Program-made: the position numbers and the translations under genes
Assembly: GCA_036652055.1 (NCBI GenBank)
Contig: JAVVWP010000005.1
Location: 10,558-74,557 of the forward strand
Reading direction: 5' to 3'
Origin: Fimenecus sp036652055
GTDB lineage: Bacteria; Bacillota; Clostridia; Oscillospirales; Acutalibacteraceae
Length of the DNA stretch: 64,000 nt
Shown: positions 41,478-50,305 of the stretch, one piece after another
Layout of the letters: each line of letters starts with the position of its first letter
How positions within the stretch are numbered: position 1 is the stretch's first letter
The notes under the pieces: model-generated
Seen by the model: the letters and a program-made list of their open reading frames with translations, nothing else
Databases searched by the model: none
Told to the model about the DNA's origin: nothing

Positions 41478-42610
41478 TCATCTTCCCCTCCAGATTTTCT
41501 TTTATTTTTACTAATTAAAGCGCAAATAGATACGCCAAAGAAAATTACAGATAAAACAGCAAATCCTACACCTAATTTAATGTAAAAATCGTTTGAAACT
41601 TTATCAATAATATTTTTTCCAAAAGCATCAGTCGTATTTTCGGTTGTTAAATCTGTTGAACTTAAAACCGTTGTAGGTTCACTCGTAGCTTCTTCTGTTA
41701 CAGATGAAGTTGTTTCGGCTGAAGTAGTAGTTAATTCAGGATTTATTTCAGCAGGTGAAGTTCCGCCAGTTGCTTTTATAGTTTTTATTGTATATTTTTT
41801 TGTCGTTCCATTTTCAGCTTTTACAGTTATAACAGTTGTGTTATTTCCTTCATCCATTTTAAGATAACCGTTAGAAATTGGCAAAACTTTTGCTTTTTTG
41901 TCTTCAGCAGATGCAGAAACAACAAGCTTTTCAACATCTCCTGCAATATTTGCATTATATGTCGTAACCGATGGCGAGAAACTTGGGCTTATTGCAACCT
42001 GAACGGTTTTTCCATCTGTTGTTTTGCCTTGAACTGCAAGAGATTTTAAATTGGCATTTGATGATTTTTTATCGTCTGGAGGTGTAACTGGATTAACAGG
42101 AATTTCTGGTGGCTGAGTTACAGGATTTCCGCCAGCATTAATTGTTACACTTCCTCCTGAAAAACTTGTGGAAATTCTTGCACCGCTTGCTTCAAAAGCG
42201 TTTCCTGAAACAGATAGACCTGCTGAGCCTGACGAAGCAATTATTTTGAATTTTACAGACATAACACTACCACTAACATTAGTGTTTTCTATTTCTGAAG
42301 TCGAGGCTGTACACCTAATCTGTGATGCCCCTGTGCTGTTTGCAGTTGAATTTTCAAGTGATGTAGCCGCAGGACCTTTACTAACAGACTGAAATTCTAA
42401 TTTAGAATTATCATAATTCAGGTCAAATTTAAATGAGCCTAAAGCTACATTAGAAATATTAACATTAATAGTGATAATATCACCTTGTTTTCCACTTGCA
42501 CTTGATGCAGATATATTGCAGCTTGCAGCAGATGCAATAATTGGCAAAACGGTAATAATAATTAACATTATTGACATAGATATGCTTATTGCTTTTTTAG
42601 TATATTTCAT
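41474..42610 (-). CDS. Cell-surface protein with cohesin-like and cadherin-like domains
   Basis: The 378-residue protein has a signal peptide (about 1-28), then a cohesin-like beta-sandwich (about 30-155; GKQGDIITINVNISNV, FDLNYDNSKLEF, VMSVKFKI). A proline linker leads to a cadherin-like beta-sandwich (about 185-280; LKSLAVQG, FSPSVTTYNANI, NGTTKKYTIKT), a Ser/Thr-rich stretch, a membrane helix (about 342-366) and a basic tail. It should be anchored outside the cell. Cohesins bind dockerins in cellulosomes, but no dockerin is in the window, so a scaffold role is only a possibility. Confidence 0.78.
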   Translation of the reverse strand: MKYTKKAISISMSIMLIIITVLPIIASAASCNISASSASGKQGDIITINVNISNVALGSFKFDLNYDNSKLEFQSVSKGPAATSLENSTANSTGASQIRCTASTSEIENTNVSGSVMSVKFKIIASSGSAGLSVSGNAFEASGARISTSFSGGSVTINAGGNPVTQPPEIPVNPVTPPDDKKSSNANLKSLAVQGKTTDGKTVQVAISPSFSPSVTTYNANIAGDVEKLVVSASAEDKKAKVLPISNGYLKMDEGNNTTVITVKAENGTTKKYTIKTIKATGGTSPAEINPELTTTSAETTSSVTEEATSEPTTVLSSTDLTTENTTDAFGKNIIDKVSNDFYIKLGVGFAVLSVIFFGVSICALISKNKRKSGGEDE

Positions 42611-42701
42611 CGGGATACCTCCGAATTTATTTCATAAAAATAATAACACAAATATAGAGAAAATACAACAGTACATATTGAAATAACATTTTTAATAAAT
42701 A

Positions 42702-42734
42702 AAAAAGCAACCAATAAAATATCAGTTGCTTTTT
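42702..42734 (-). terminator. Terminator of the amino-acid transporter operon
   Basis: AAAAAGCAAC (42702-42711) and GTTGCTTTTT (42725-42734) pair perfectly; on the minus strand the stem runs into T-rich DNA 3 bp after the ATPase stop codon. Confidence 0.85.
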
Positions 42735-42736
42735 CG

Positions 42737-43534
42737 TTACATTCTCAATGTAGAGCTTAAAAATTCTTTAAGTCTTTCATTTTGTGGATTGTCAAACAAT
42801 TCGGTAGGAGTGCCTTGCTCTGCTATTTTACCATTTTCCATAAATACAACTTTATTTGAAACTTCTCGTGCAAATCCCATTTCGTGAGTAACAATTAGCA
42901 TTGTTCTCCCCTCTTGTGCGAGATTTCTAATTACATTTAATACTTCTCCTGTTATTTCAGGGTCAAGTGCAGAAGTCGGCTCATCAAAGCATAGAACCTT
43001 TGGTGAGAGTATCAACGCTCTCGCTATGGCAACTCTTTGCTGTTGACCTCCTGATAATTCACACGGATAAGCATTATATTTTTCACTCAAACCAACACTG
43101 TCAATAATATTTTTGGCTTCATTTTCTATATCTAATATTTTTTTCTTTCTTTCATCATGTGAAAGTTTTGAATTTTTTATTTCTTCTTTTAAAAGTAATT
43201 CCTTTGCAAGCATAACATTTTTTAAAACATTATATTGTGGAAAAAGATTAAATGATTGAAAAACAAGACCTGTGCAAAGTTGATTTTTTCTTTTTTCTTC
43301 TTTTGAAAGCTTATCTTTTCGATTGCTGTCAAATGTAATTCTACCATCTACTTTTATTGTTCCAACATCAGCAATTTCAAGCCCTGTCACACAGCGTAAC
43401 AGAGTGGTTTTTCCACTGCCTGATGAACCTATAACTGAAACAACAGTACCCTCATCAAGGGTAAAATCAATTCCCTTTAGAATTTCTGCTTTTTCAAATT
43501 TCTTGTGTATATTACTGATTTCAAGTAAAGACAT
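42737..43534 (-). CDS. Polar amino-acid ABC transporter ATPase (GlnQ/ArtP type)
   Basis: This 265-residue ABC ATPase has Walker A GSSGSGKTT, Q-loop QSFNLFPQYNVL, signature LSGGQQQRVAIARAL and Walker B VLCFDEPTSALDPE, followed by the GMGFAREVS segment typical of amino-acid importers. It powers the permease encoded 3 bp upstream. A stretch of about 25 extra charged residues lies between the Q-loop and the signature. The substrate is not determined. Confidence 0.92.
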   Translation of the reverse strand: MSLLEISNIHKKFEKAEILKGIDFTLDEGTVVSVIGSSGSGKTTLLRCVTGLEIADVGTIKVDGRITFDSNRKDKLSKEEKRKNQLCTGLVFQSFNLFPQYNVLKNVMLAKELLLKEEIKNSKLSHDERKKKILDIENEAKNIIDSVGLSEKYNAYPCELSGGQQQRVAIARALILSPKVLCFDEPTSALDPEITGEVLNVIRNLAQEGRTMLIVTHEMGFAREVSNKVVFMENGKIAEQGTPTELFDNPQNERLKEFLSSTLRM

Positions 43535-43537
43535 AAG

Positions 43538-44233
43538 TTAACCTCTGAAATAATTCAATTTCTTTTCAATATATCCGAATAAAAGAGTAAGTAATCCGCA
43601 GAAAACAAGATAAAAAGCCCCTGTGTAGAAAAGCGGCCAAATAATTCCAGCTGATTTTATAAACGCCTGACCTGCCCAAATAACTTCATATACAGCAATT
43701 ATTCTTGCAAGTGAAGTATCTTTAACAAGCGTAATAATTTCATTACTCATTGGTGGTACTATTCTTTTTACTACTTGTAAAAGAATTACCTTGAAAAACA
43801 CTTGTGGTTTTGTCATACCAAGGACTTGCCCTGCTTCATACTGCCCTTTTGATATGCTTTCAATTCCTCCACGGAATATTTCTGAAAAATAGCAAGAATA
43901 ATTAATAACAAAAGCTATTATTACTGCAGCAAATCTTTCTACTACACTCCAATTAGAAAGCCAAGCAATGAGAAAGTTTGGATTTTCAATTTGTGATGCC
44001 CAGTTACCAAGAAGCCCTGGCCCATAATAAATTATGATAAGCTGAAGCATAAGCGGAGTGCCTCGTATTATCCAAATAAAGACCTTAATAAGCCATTTTA
44101 ACGGGTTAAAGTGACTCATAGAGCCAAAGCTAAGCAAAAGCCCTAATGGTAACGATAATGCAAGCGTTAGTGCAAATATCTCTATTGTTTTTCCAAAGCC
44201 CTCTAAAAGGCTCATGGTTACCGTCCAAAACAT
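43538..44233 (-). CDS. Amino-acid ABC transporter permease (HisM/GlnP type)
   Basis: The 231-residue membrane protein has about five hydrophobic spans and the permease signatures FIWIIRGTPLMLQL and ESISKGQYEAGQVLGM (EAA loop for ATPase contact). ATG 44233 is used because AAAGG lies about 7 bases upstream; the earlier in-frame TTG has none. The single permease gene suggests a homodimer. Confidence 0.9.
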   Translation of the reverse strand: MFWTVTMSLLEGFGKTIEIFALTLALSLPLGLLLSFGSMSHFNPLKWLIKVFIWIIRGTPLMLQLIIIYYGPGLLGNWASQIENPNFLIAWLSNWSVVERFAAVIIAFVINYSCYFSEIFRGGIESISKGQYEAGQVLGMTKPQVFFKVILLQVVKRIVPPMSNEIITLVKDTSLARIIAVYEVIWAGQAFIKSAGIIWPLFYTGAFYLVFCGLLTLLFGYIEKKLNYFRG

Positions 44234-44266
44234 AAATTTACCTTTTTCCTTTGCCAATTGAAATAA

Positions 44267-44303
44267 TTAAACCGGCAGTAATCATTTCGACTCTGCCAGT
44301 TTA
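44267..44303 (-). terminator. Intercistronic stem-loop after the binding-protein gene
   Basis: TTAAACCGGCAG (44267-44278) and CTGCCAGTTTAA (44293-44304) pair with one mismatch, with a modest T-rich tail on the minus strand. It probably gives partial termination, leaving more binding protein than permease. Confidence 0.65.
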
Positions 44304-44319
44304 ATAAAAATTCATTGTT

Positions 44320-45102
44320 TTATTTCTTAATAAGAGTTAAATTATATTTTTTTGCTAAAGTATCAAGAGTTCCGTCTTTAATAAGTTCTTCCATACAACG
44401 GTTAATTTCATCATTTAAGTTTGAATTTTTTCTTGATGCAATACCATATTCTTCTTCTGTAAGCTTAACTTTAAATGCAAGATTTGAATAGCTTGAATTT
44501 TCGCCAGTCATTGCTGTCGCCATTGTAAAATCTACAATACAAGCATCTGCTGAACCACTTTTAACTTCTAAAAGAGCATCAGATTGAGCTGCTACTTCTG
44601 TAACCTTTGTAAAGCCTGCCTCTTTAGCAGCACCTGCTCCTGCAGAACCAGTTTCAACTGCAAATTTTATATCTTTCATACTTGCTGCGTCAGGATATTT
44701 ATCAAGTTTATCTTTTGCCATTACAACAACCTGTGCATTATAAACATAAGGATTAGAAATTGTTGCATTAAGTTTTCCTTCTTCGGTTATTGTCATTCCG
44801 TTCCAGATACAATCAATTGCTTTTGAATCAAGCTCAGCATATTTGTTATCCCAATCAATAATTGTAAACTTAGCTTCAACGCCTAATTTTTTAGCAAAAG
44901 CCTGTGCAAACTCGGTGTCAAATCCCGTCCAGTTGCCATCTTTATCTTTAAAATTTATTGGCTCATATTCAGTAATGCCAATAACCAGTGATTTCTTTTC
45001 TTTTATGTAGTCTAAGTCGGTTTTTGCAGGTTTAGTTCCACAACCTACGAATGTGCAAGCGATAAGGCAAAACGCCATAGCGATAGTAAATATTTTTTTC
45101 AT
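44320..45102 (-). CDS. Amino-acid ABC transporter substrate-binding lipoprotein
   Basis: The 260-residue SBP_bac_3 protein has a signal peptide with lipobox FVGC, then the family pattern IGITEYEPINFKDKDGNWTGFDTEFAQAFAKKLGV and IWNGMTITEEG. It captures a polar amino acid outside the membrane for the permease and ATPase that follow. GGAGG is about 7 bases before the ATG. It is the first gene of the operon. The exact ligand cannot be called. Confidence 0.92.
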   Translation of the reverse strand: MKKIFTIAMAFCLIACTFVGCGTKPAKTDLDYIKEKKSLVIGITEYEPINFKDKDGNWTGFDTEFAQAFAKKLGVEAKFTIIDWDNKYAELDSKAIDCIWNGMTITEEGKLNATISNPYVYNAQVVVMAKDKLDKYPDAASMKDIKFAVETGSAGAGAAKEAGFTKVTEVAAQSDALLEVKSGSADACIVDFTMATAMTGENSSYSNLAFKVKLTEEEYGIASRKNSNLNDEINRCMEELIKDGTLDTLAKKYNLTLIKK

Positions 45103-45146
45103 TATAATTCCTCCGATTTATTACAGTAAAGTGATAATGTGCTAAT

Positions 45147-45175
45147 ATAATAGCTTAATAATCACTTTTTGTCAA
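45147..45175 (-). promoter_or_regulatory. Promoter of the amino-acid transporter operon
   Basis: On the minus strand TTGACA (45175-45170) and TATTAT (45152-45147) are 17 bp apart. The TGA stop codon of the preceding deacetylase gene lies inside the -35 box, as at recN/tyrS. Confidence 0.8.
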
Positions 45176-45912
45176 CTATTTAATATAATTCCTTTAATAT
45201 CTTTTTTGTATTCTATTAGTTCACTTACTGTAACAAGCTGAAAACCCATCTTAGCAAGTTCAGGGATTATCATTTCTGAAGCTTCGGCTGTTGGTGTGAA
45301 TAAATCGTGCATCAAAATTATGTCACCGTCTTTAACATTTTCTATTACTCTCTTGTATGTTTGACTTTTATTTTGGTGACTCCAATCCATTGTGTCTATT
45401 GTCCAAAGTACTATAGGCTTGTTTATAACTTCCTTAGTGTATGAATTATAACATCCGCAAGGCGGTCTTATTAGTTTTGTATGCTTGCCTGTTATTTGAA
45501 ATATTAATTCTTCGCTTTTATTTATTTCTAATGCTATGCCATCTCTTGTAAGTTTTGTTAGTAAAATATGACTAAATGTGTGATTACCAATTTCACTGCC
45601 ATAATCATCTATCATTTTTATTGTACCTTCTCTTCCTTTTATCCTGCTCCCCACAACAAAGAATGTCGCTCTCCCGTTGACTGATTTTAGTGAATTAAGT
45701 ATTCTTTCGGTAACTGGCCCATAAGGTCCATCATCATATGTTATTGCTACCATTGGTTTGCTTGCATCTATTTTATTTGACATAACAGTGCTTGCGGAAG
45801 AATTATCACTACTTAGTGGTATTTTAATTCCATAAAAGAAAAAAATAATGCCTAATATTATCAAAACCATTCCCAAAAATATTGATAATACTTTTTTTAA
45901 TCTTATAACCAT
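45172..45912 (-). CDS. Polysaccharide deacetylase (NodB/CE4 family)
   Basis: The 246-residue protein has an N-terminal membrane anchor (VLSIFLGMVLIILGIIFFFYG) and an extracellular NodB domain with motif 1 TYDDGP, motif 2 HTFSH (zinc histidines), motif 3 RPPCGCYN and a late DIILMHD. CE4 enzymes deacetylate peptidoglycan or other GlcNAc polymers. Motif 3 has CGC where RPPYG is usual. The start is ATG 45912 with GAAGG upstream; a longer frame reaches 45993 through a terminator and is rejected. Confidence 0.88.
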   Translation of the reverse strand: MVIRLKKVLSIFLGMVLIILGIIFFFYGIKIPLSSDNSSASTVMSNKIDASKPMVAITYDDGPYGPVTERILNSLKSVNGRATFFVVGSRIKGREGTIKMIDDYGSEIGNHTFSHILLTKLTRDGIALEINKSEELIFQITGKHTKLIRPPCGCYNSYTKEVINKPIVLWTIDTMDWSHQNKSQTYKRVIENVKDGDIILMHDLFTPTAEASEMIIPELAKMGFQLVTVSELIEYKKDIKGIILNS

Positions 45913-45968
45913 ATTCAACCTTCTTTTATATATATTATTAATATATATATTGAATGGCACCAAAATAA

Positions 45969-46000
45969 ATAACCATTGTGCAATAATACACAATGGTTAT
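45969..46000 (-). terminator. Terminator after clpX
   Basis: AACCATTGTG (45971-45980) and CACAATGGTT (45989-45998) pair perfectly (extended by two A/T pairs) and on the minus strand run into TTATTTATTTT. Confidence 0.82.
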
Positions 46001-46047
46001 AATTATTTCATTTAAAAGTCATTTCATTAACATAATGGCTTTTTGTT

Positions 46048-47337
46048 TTATATGGCGTCTTTAGAAGCAGATGGAAGCTTCTTTTTCTTGCTTTCGCTCA
46101 TTTGTGATTCTAATGGCTGTTCACCATTTAAAACACATTCTTTTGTAATAACTACATCTTTTATATCTGGCATTGATGGGATTTCATACATAAGCGGTAA
46201 CAAAGCTTTTTCCATCATTGCACGAAGCCCTCGAGCGCCTGTTTTCTTTTCAAGTGTTGCATCGGCAATAGCATTAAGTGCATCTTCGCTAAAGTCCATA
46301 GTAACTCCATCCATATTAAACAATGCTTGATATTGCTTTAAAAGTGCATTTTTAGGTTCTGTTAGGATTTTTATCAATGCTTCTCTGTCGAGGTCAGTAA
46401 GTGATGTTATAACAGGCACACGACCAACGAGTTCAGGAATAAGACCATATTTGACTAAATCCTGTGGTATTACTTTTGAATAAACCATTGCATCGTTGAT
46501 TTGTGCTTTATTGAACACCTCGCCACCAAATCCAAGTGAAGAATTGCCAATTCTTTTTTCAACAATTTTTTCTATTCCATCAAATGCACCGCCACAAATA
46601 AATAAAATGTTTGTAGTGTCTATTTGAATAAACTCTTGTTGAGGATGCTTTCTTCCGCCTTGTGGAGGAACATTAGAAACTGTACCCTCTAAAATTTTAA
46701 GCAATGCCTGCTGAACACCCTCACCACTAACATCACGGGTTATGGATGGATTTTCAGATTTTCTGGCAATTTTATCGATTTCATCGACATAAATAATTCC
46801 TCTTTCAGCTTTTTCAACATCAAAATCTGCTGATTGAATAAGCCTTAAAAGAATGTTTTCTACATCTTCACCAACATATCCAGCTTCAGTTAAAGTTGTT
46901 GCATCAGCTATTGCAAAAGGAACATCTAAAATCTTAGCAAGTGTCTGTGCCAGCATTGTTTTTCCAACACCAGTAGGACCTAAAAGAATAACATTGCTCT
47001 TTTGAATATCAACATCACTCTTATGCGAATAATAAATGCGTTTATAATGATTGTAGACAGCAACACTTAGAGCTTTTTTAGCCCCATCTTGACCAACAAC
47101 ATATTCATCAAGTCGTGCTTTAATTTCTTGAGGCTTTAAAATTGGTTTATCGATAGGCTTTTTGCTTTTTTTTCGATGACTAACGCCGTCTTCCTCTATA
47201 ATTCCACGGCAAAGCTCAATACATTCATCACAAATGCAAACACCCGGACCTGCAATAAGTTTTTCAACTTGTTCTTGTGTTTTTCCGCAAAATGAGCAGC
47301 GGACAGTTTTCTCTCTGCTGTCGTTTTCTCTTGCCAT
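46048..47337 (-). CDS. clpX: ATP-dependent Clp protease ATP-binding subunit ClpX
   Basis: ClpX (429 residues) unfolds proteins for ClpP. The N-terminal zinc domain has CSFCGK...CICDEC; the AAA+ core has Walker A GPTGVGKTMLAQ, Walker B IIYVDEIDKIA, the pore-loop region AGYVGEDVE and sensor GLIPELVGRVPV. An IGF-type loop (IGNSSLGF) for ClpP docking is present. ATG 47337 is 13 bases after GGAGG, rather far, but no better start exists. It follows clpP by 24 bp. Confidence 0.97.
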   Translation of the reverse strand: MARENDSREKTVRCSFCGKTQEQVEKLIAGPGVCICDECIELCRGIIEEDGVSHRKKSKKPIDKPILKPQEIKARLDEYVVGQDGAKKALSVAVYNHYKRIYYSHKSDVDIQKSNVILLGPTGVGKTMLAQTLAKILDVPFAIADATTLTEAGYVGEDVENILLRLIQSADFDVEKAERGIIYVDEIDKIARKSENPSITRDVSGEGVQQALLKILEGTVSNVPPQGGRKHPQQEFIQIDTTNILFICGGAFDGIEKIVEKRIGNSSLGFGGEVFNKAQINDAMVYSKVIPQDLVKYGLIPELVGRVPVITSLTDLDREALIKILTEPKNALLKQYQALFNMDGVTMDFSEDALNAIADATLEKKTGARGLRAMMEKALLPLMYEIPSMPDIKDVVITKECVLNGEQPLESQMSESKKKKLPSASKDAI

Positions 47338-47361
47338 AATTAAGGCTACCTCCAAAAGAAT

Positions 47362-47943
47362 TTATCTCTTATATAAAATCTTATCAACCAATCCATATTC
47401 AAGTGCTTCTTCAGCAGTCATAAAGTTATCTCTCTCAGTGTCTTTTGAAATTATTTCAAGAGGCTTACCAGTATTTTCAGCAAGAATTTTATTAAGTCTT
47501 TCTCTTGTTTTTAATATATGGTTAGCTGCAATTTCAATTTCTGTTGCTTGACCTTGCGCACCACCAAGTGGCTGATGAATCATAATTTCGCAGTTAGGCA
47601 AAGCTAATCTTTTTCCTTTAGCTCCAGATGACATTAAAAACGCACCCATGCTTGCTGCCATACCCATACAAATTGTTGAAACATCACATTTGATATACTG
47701 CATTGTATCATAGATAGCAAGACCTGCACTAACAGAGCCACCAGGGCTGTTGATATAAAGGCAAATGTCCTTTTCAGGGTCTTGACCCTCAAGGTACAAA
47801 AGCTGTGCAACTACAAGACTTGCGGTAGCGTCGTTTACTTCATCAGACAAAACCACAATTCTATCATTTAAAAGCCTCGAAAAAATATCGTAAGACCTTT
47901 CTCCTCTACTTGACTGCTCAATTACATATGGTACTAAAGCCAT
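47362..47943 (-). CDS. clpP: ATP-dependent Clp protease proteolytic subunit ClpP
   Basis: The 193-residue serine protease has the nucleophile S98 in GMAASMG and H123 in MIHQPLGG, with the normal N-terminal YDIFSRLLNDRIV and a C-terminal YGLVDKI. It forms the degradation chamber with ClpX. AGGAGG is about 10 bases before the ATG. It sits between tig and clpX, the common tig-clpP-clpX order. Confidence 0.98.
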   Translation of the reverse strand: MALVPYVIEQSSRGERSYDIFSRLLNDRIVVLSDEVNDATASLVVAQLLYLEGQDPEKDICLYINSPGGSVSAGLAIYDTMQYIKCDVSTICMGMAASMGAFLMSSGAKGKRLALPNCEIMIHQPLGGAQGQATEIEIAANHILKTRERLNKILAENTGKPLEIISKDTERDNFMTAEEALEYGLVDKILYKR

Positions 47944-47966
47944 AACATTTTACCTCCTAAAATCCA

Positions 47967-47993
47967 ACGGCGAAACGCTAAGCGCAACGCCGT
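47967..47993 (-). promoter_or_regulatory. Hairpin in the clpP leader
   Basis: ACGGCG (47967-47972) and CGCCGT (47988-47993) close a stem with an inner CGC/GCG pair, unusually GC-rich for this genome. It lies about 10 bases upstream of the clpP ribosome site and could modulate clpP translation or partly terminate tig transcripts. Confidence 0.45.
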
Positions 47994-48060
47994 ATAAAAT
48001 TATCGCGAACAATCGCTACATTTTTAATTATTGAGCTAAAATCATTCTGCTAAACAGAAA

Positions 48061-49461
48061 TTATTCAGCATCTTCTTTTGCTGCTTTTTTAGCAGCTGGT
48101 TTTTTTGCAGCAGGCTTTTTCACTGCTTTTTTTTCAGAGTCATTTGCGTCATCTTCTTTTTTTACTGTCTTCTTTGCAGCTTTTTCCTCTGTAATAACTG
48201 CAGAAGATGTTATTAAATCAACAGCTTTCTTTGAGGCAAGCTCTGGTTTCATAGAATCCGCAGGAATTGCCTTTTTGATAGCATCAATTTCCATATTATA
48301 TGCTTTTGCATATTTGTCATATTCAGCATCAATGTCTTCATCTGAAACTTCAATATTTTCAACTTCAGCGATTTTTTCAAGTGCTAAATTTAACTTAACT
48401 TGCATTTCAGCTTTTTCTTTAAAGCCTTCACGGAAAGCATTCATATCCATACCAGTGTATTGAAGATACATATCCATATCAATGCCCTGTGACTGTAAAC
48501 GATATGAAAAGTCCTCAATATTTCCATCAACGGTTTTTTTAATCATACAAGCAGGAATTTCAGCTTTAATTCCATCAGCAACCATATCAAGCAATGCATT
48601 TTCAGTTTCTATTTTAGCTGAATTTTCTTTTGCTTTTTCAAGGTCTGCTTTTATACTCTTTTTCCATTCATCAACGGTATCAAATTCGCTAACTTCCTTA
48701 ACAAATTCATCGTCGATTGCAGGCAATTCTTTTATTTTGATTTCGTGAAGCTTAATTTTGAAAACTGCATCTTTAGATGCAAGGTCTGCTTGATATTCAT
48801 CAGGGAACTTAACATTAACATCAAATTCCTCTTCAGCTTTATGACCAATGATTTGCTCTTCAAACCCTGGAATGAATTGACCAGAACCAATTGTAAGTTC
48901 AAAATTCTCAGCTTTTCCGCCTTCAAATGCTTTTCCGTCAACAAAGCCCTCAAAGTCAAGAACGGTAATATCGTTCTTCTTAGCGGCACGGTCAACAGTA
49001 ACCATTCTTGAATTTTGCTCTTGCATCTTTGTCATTTCAGCTTTAACTTCATCTGCTGAAACTTTAGTTGCTTTTTTAGTTGCTTTAAGCCCTTTATATT
49101 CACCAAGAGTAACTTCTGGCTTAACAGTAACTTTTAAAGTTATTTCTACACCATCTTTTTCCATTTTTGGAACTTTTAAATCAAATGGAACATCAACGAC
49201 ATTAAGACCTGATTCGGTGATTGCAGCCTCGACTGCATCTGGATAAACTATTTCAAGAGCATCCTCATAAAATGTTCCCTCTCCATAAAGCTTTTCGATA
49301 AACGAACGAGGTGCTTTACCTTTTCTAAAGCCAGGAATAGCGATTTTCTTTCTCTGACTTAAATATGCCTTCGCAACGGCAGCTTCAAAAGTAGCCCCGT
49401 CAATAGCAATTTCCAACTCCCAAATGTTGGTTTCGACCTTGTTTGATGATTTTAAACTCAT
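48061..49461 (-). CDS. tig: Trigger factor
   Basis: The ribosome-bound chaperone and prolyl isomerase has 466 residues. The N-terminal ribosome-binding signature is GFRKGKAP; the FKBP-like domain includes VLDFEGFVDGKAFEGG and IGSGQFIPGFEEQIIG; the C-terminal helical chaperone domain follows. After the normal end there is a low-complexity tail of about 40 residues rich in Lys, Ala and Pro (KKPAAKKPAAKKAAKEDAE), resembling histone-H1-like repeats. GGAGG before ATG 49461 sets the start. It leads the tig-clpP-clpX group. Confidence 0.96.
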   Translation of the reverse strand: MSLKSSNKVETNIWELEIAIDGATFEAAVAKAYLSQRKKIAIPGFRKGKAPRSFIEKLYGEGTFYEDALEIVYPDAVEAAITESGLNVVDVPFDLKVPKMEKDGVEITLKVTVKPEVTLGEYKGLKATKKATKVSADEVKAEMTKMQEQNSRMVTVDRAAKKNDITVLDFEGFVDGKAFEGGKAENFELTIGSGQFIPGFEEQIIGHKAEEEFDVNVKFPDEYQADLASKDAVFKIKLHEIKIKELPAIDDEFVKEVSEFDTVDEWKKSIKADLEKAKENSAKIETENALLDMVADGIKAEIPACMIKKTVDGNIEDFSYRLQSQGIDMDMYLQYTGMDMNAFREGFKEKAEMQVKLNLALEKIAEVENIEVSDEDIDAEYDKYAKAYNMEIDAIKKAIPADSMKPELASKKAVDLITSSAVITEEKAAKKTVKKEDDANDSEKKAVKKPAAKKPAAKKAAKEDAE

Positions 49462-49531
49462 TCTTATTCCTCCTGAAATATACATTAGTTTTATATTATA
49501 GCAGATATTGTATTAAATTTCCATACTTTAT

Positions 49532-50230
49532 TTAATTTTTTATCATTTCGATTAATTTTGGGCAAAAACTTAAATAATCACTTGATAAAAGTGCAAAAAA
49601 TATGCCGTCTTTTTCCCCGTTAAATGCTAATTTTACAGATGCACTGTGTATATGTGCATAATAGCATCGTTTTATTTTCTCGTTTATAAGGGTATCATAA
49701 ATCAAATCGCATTTTTGAACAGTATTAACTGGTGGATAATGAAAAAACACAATCGGTTCACCACCAAGCTCTCGACCACAATCAATTGATGCTTTAAGTC
49801 TTCCAATTTCTCGAAGTACAATTTTATTATCGCTGTCTTTCTCGGCGTCAAAAAACCAGCCTCTTGTTCCGCAAATAGAATAGTCCCCCACTCTATATGC
49901 ATTGTTATGCAAAATTTTTATTGATTTTAAATTGTTTTCCTCAAAAAAAGCATCCATTTTCTTTTTTGTGTTCCACCAATAATCATGATTGCCTTTTAAT
50001 ATAATTTTTTCTCCGGGTAACGACTCAAGAAATTTGAAATCAGGAAGTGCTGCTTCAAGTGACATTGCCCACGAAACATCGCCCATAATGACCACGGTAT
50101 CATCGTCAGTTATAATAGATTTCCAATTTTTTTCTAATCTTTCAACATAATTGTCCCAACCACGAAAAATATTCATAGATTTGTCTGCCCCAAAAGACAG
50201 ATGTGTGTCGCCGATAGCAAATATAGACAT
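49532..50230 (-). CDS. Calcineurin-like metallophosphoesterase
   Basis: This 232-residue cytoplasmic protein carries the metal motifs GDTH, MGDVSWA, KGNHDYWW and AHIHS of the calcineurin-like phosphoesterase fold. Members act on diverse phosphoesters; the substrate here is unknown. AAGGTGG precedes the ATG. It stands alone, divergent from the DUF1540 gene. Confidence 0.88.
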   Translation of the reverse strand: MSIFAIGDTHLSFGADKSMNIFRGWDNYVERLEKNWKSIITDDDTVVIMGDVSWAMSLEAALPDFKFLESLPGEKIILKGNHDYWWNTKKKMDAFFEENNLKSIKILHNNAYRVGDYSICGTRGWFFDAEKDSDNKIVLREIGRLKASIDCGRELGGEPIVFFHYPPVNTVQKCDLIYDTLINEKIKRCYYAHIHSASVKLAFNGEKDGIFFALLSSDYLSFCPKLIEMIKN

Positions 50231-50305
50231 TTTTTAAATCCACCTTCTATGAATAAACTTCTAAAATTTATTAAGAATAACATTAGGAAAGGAGGTACGA
50301 AAATT

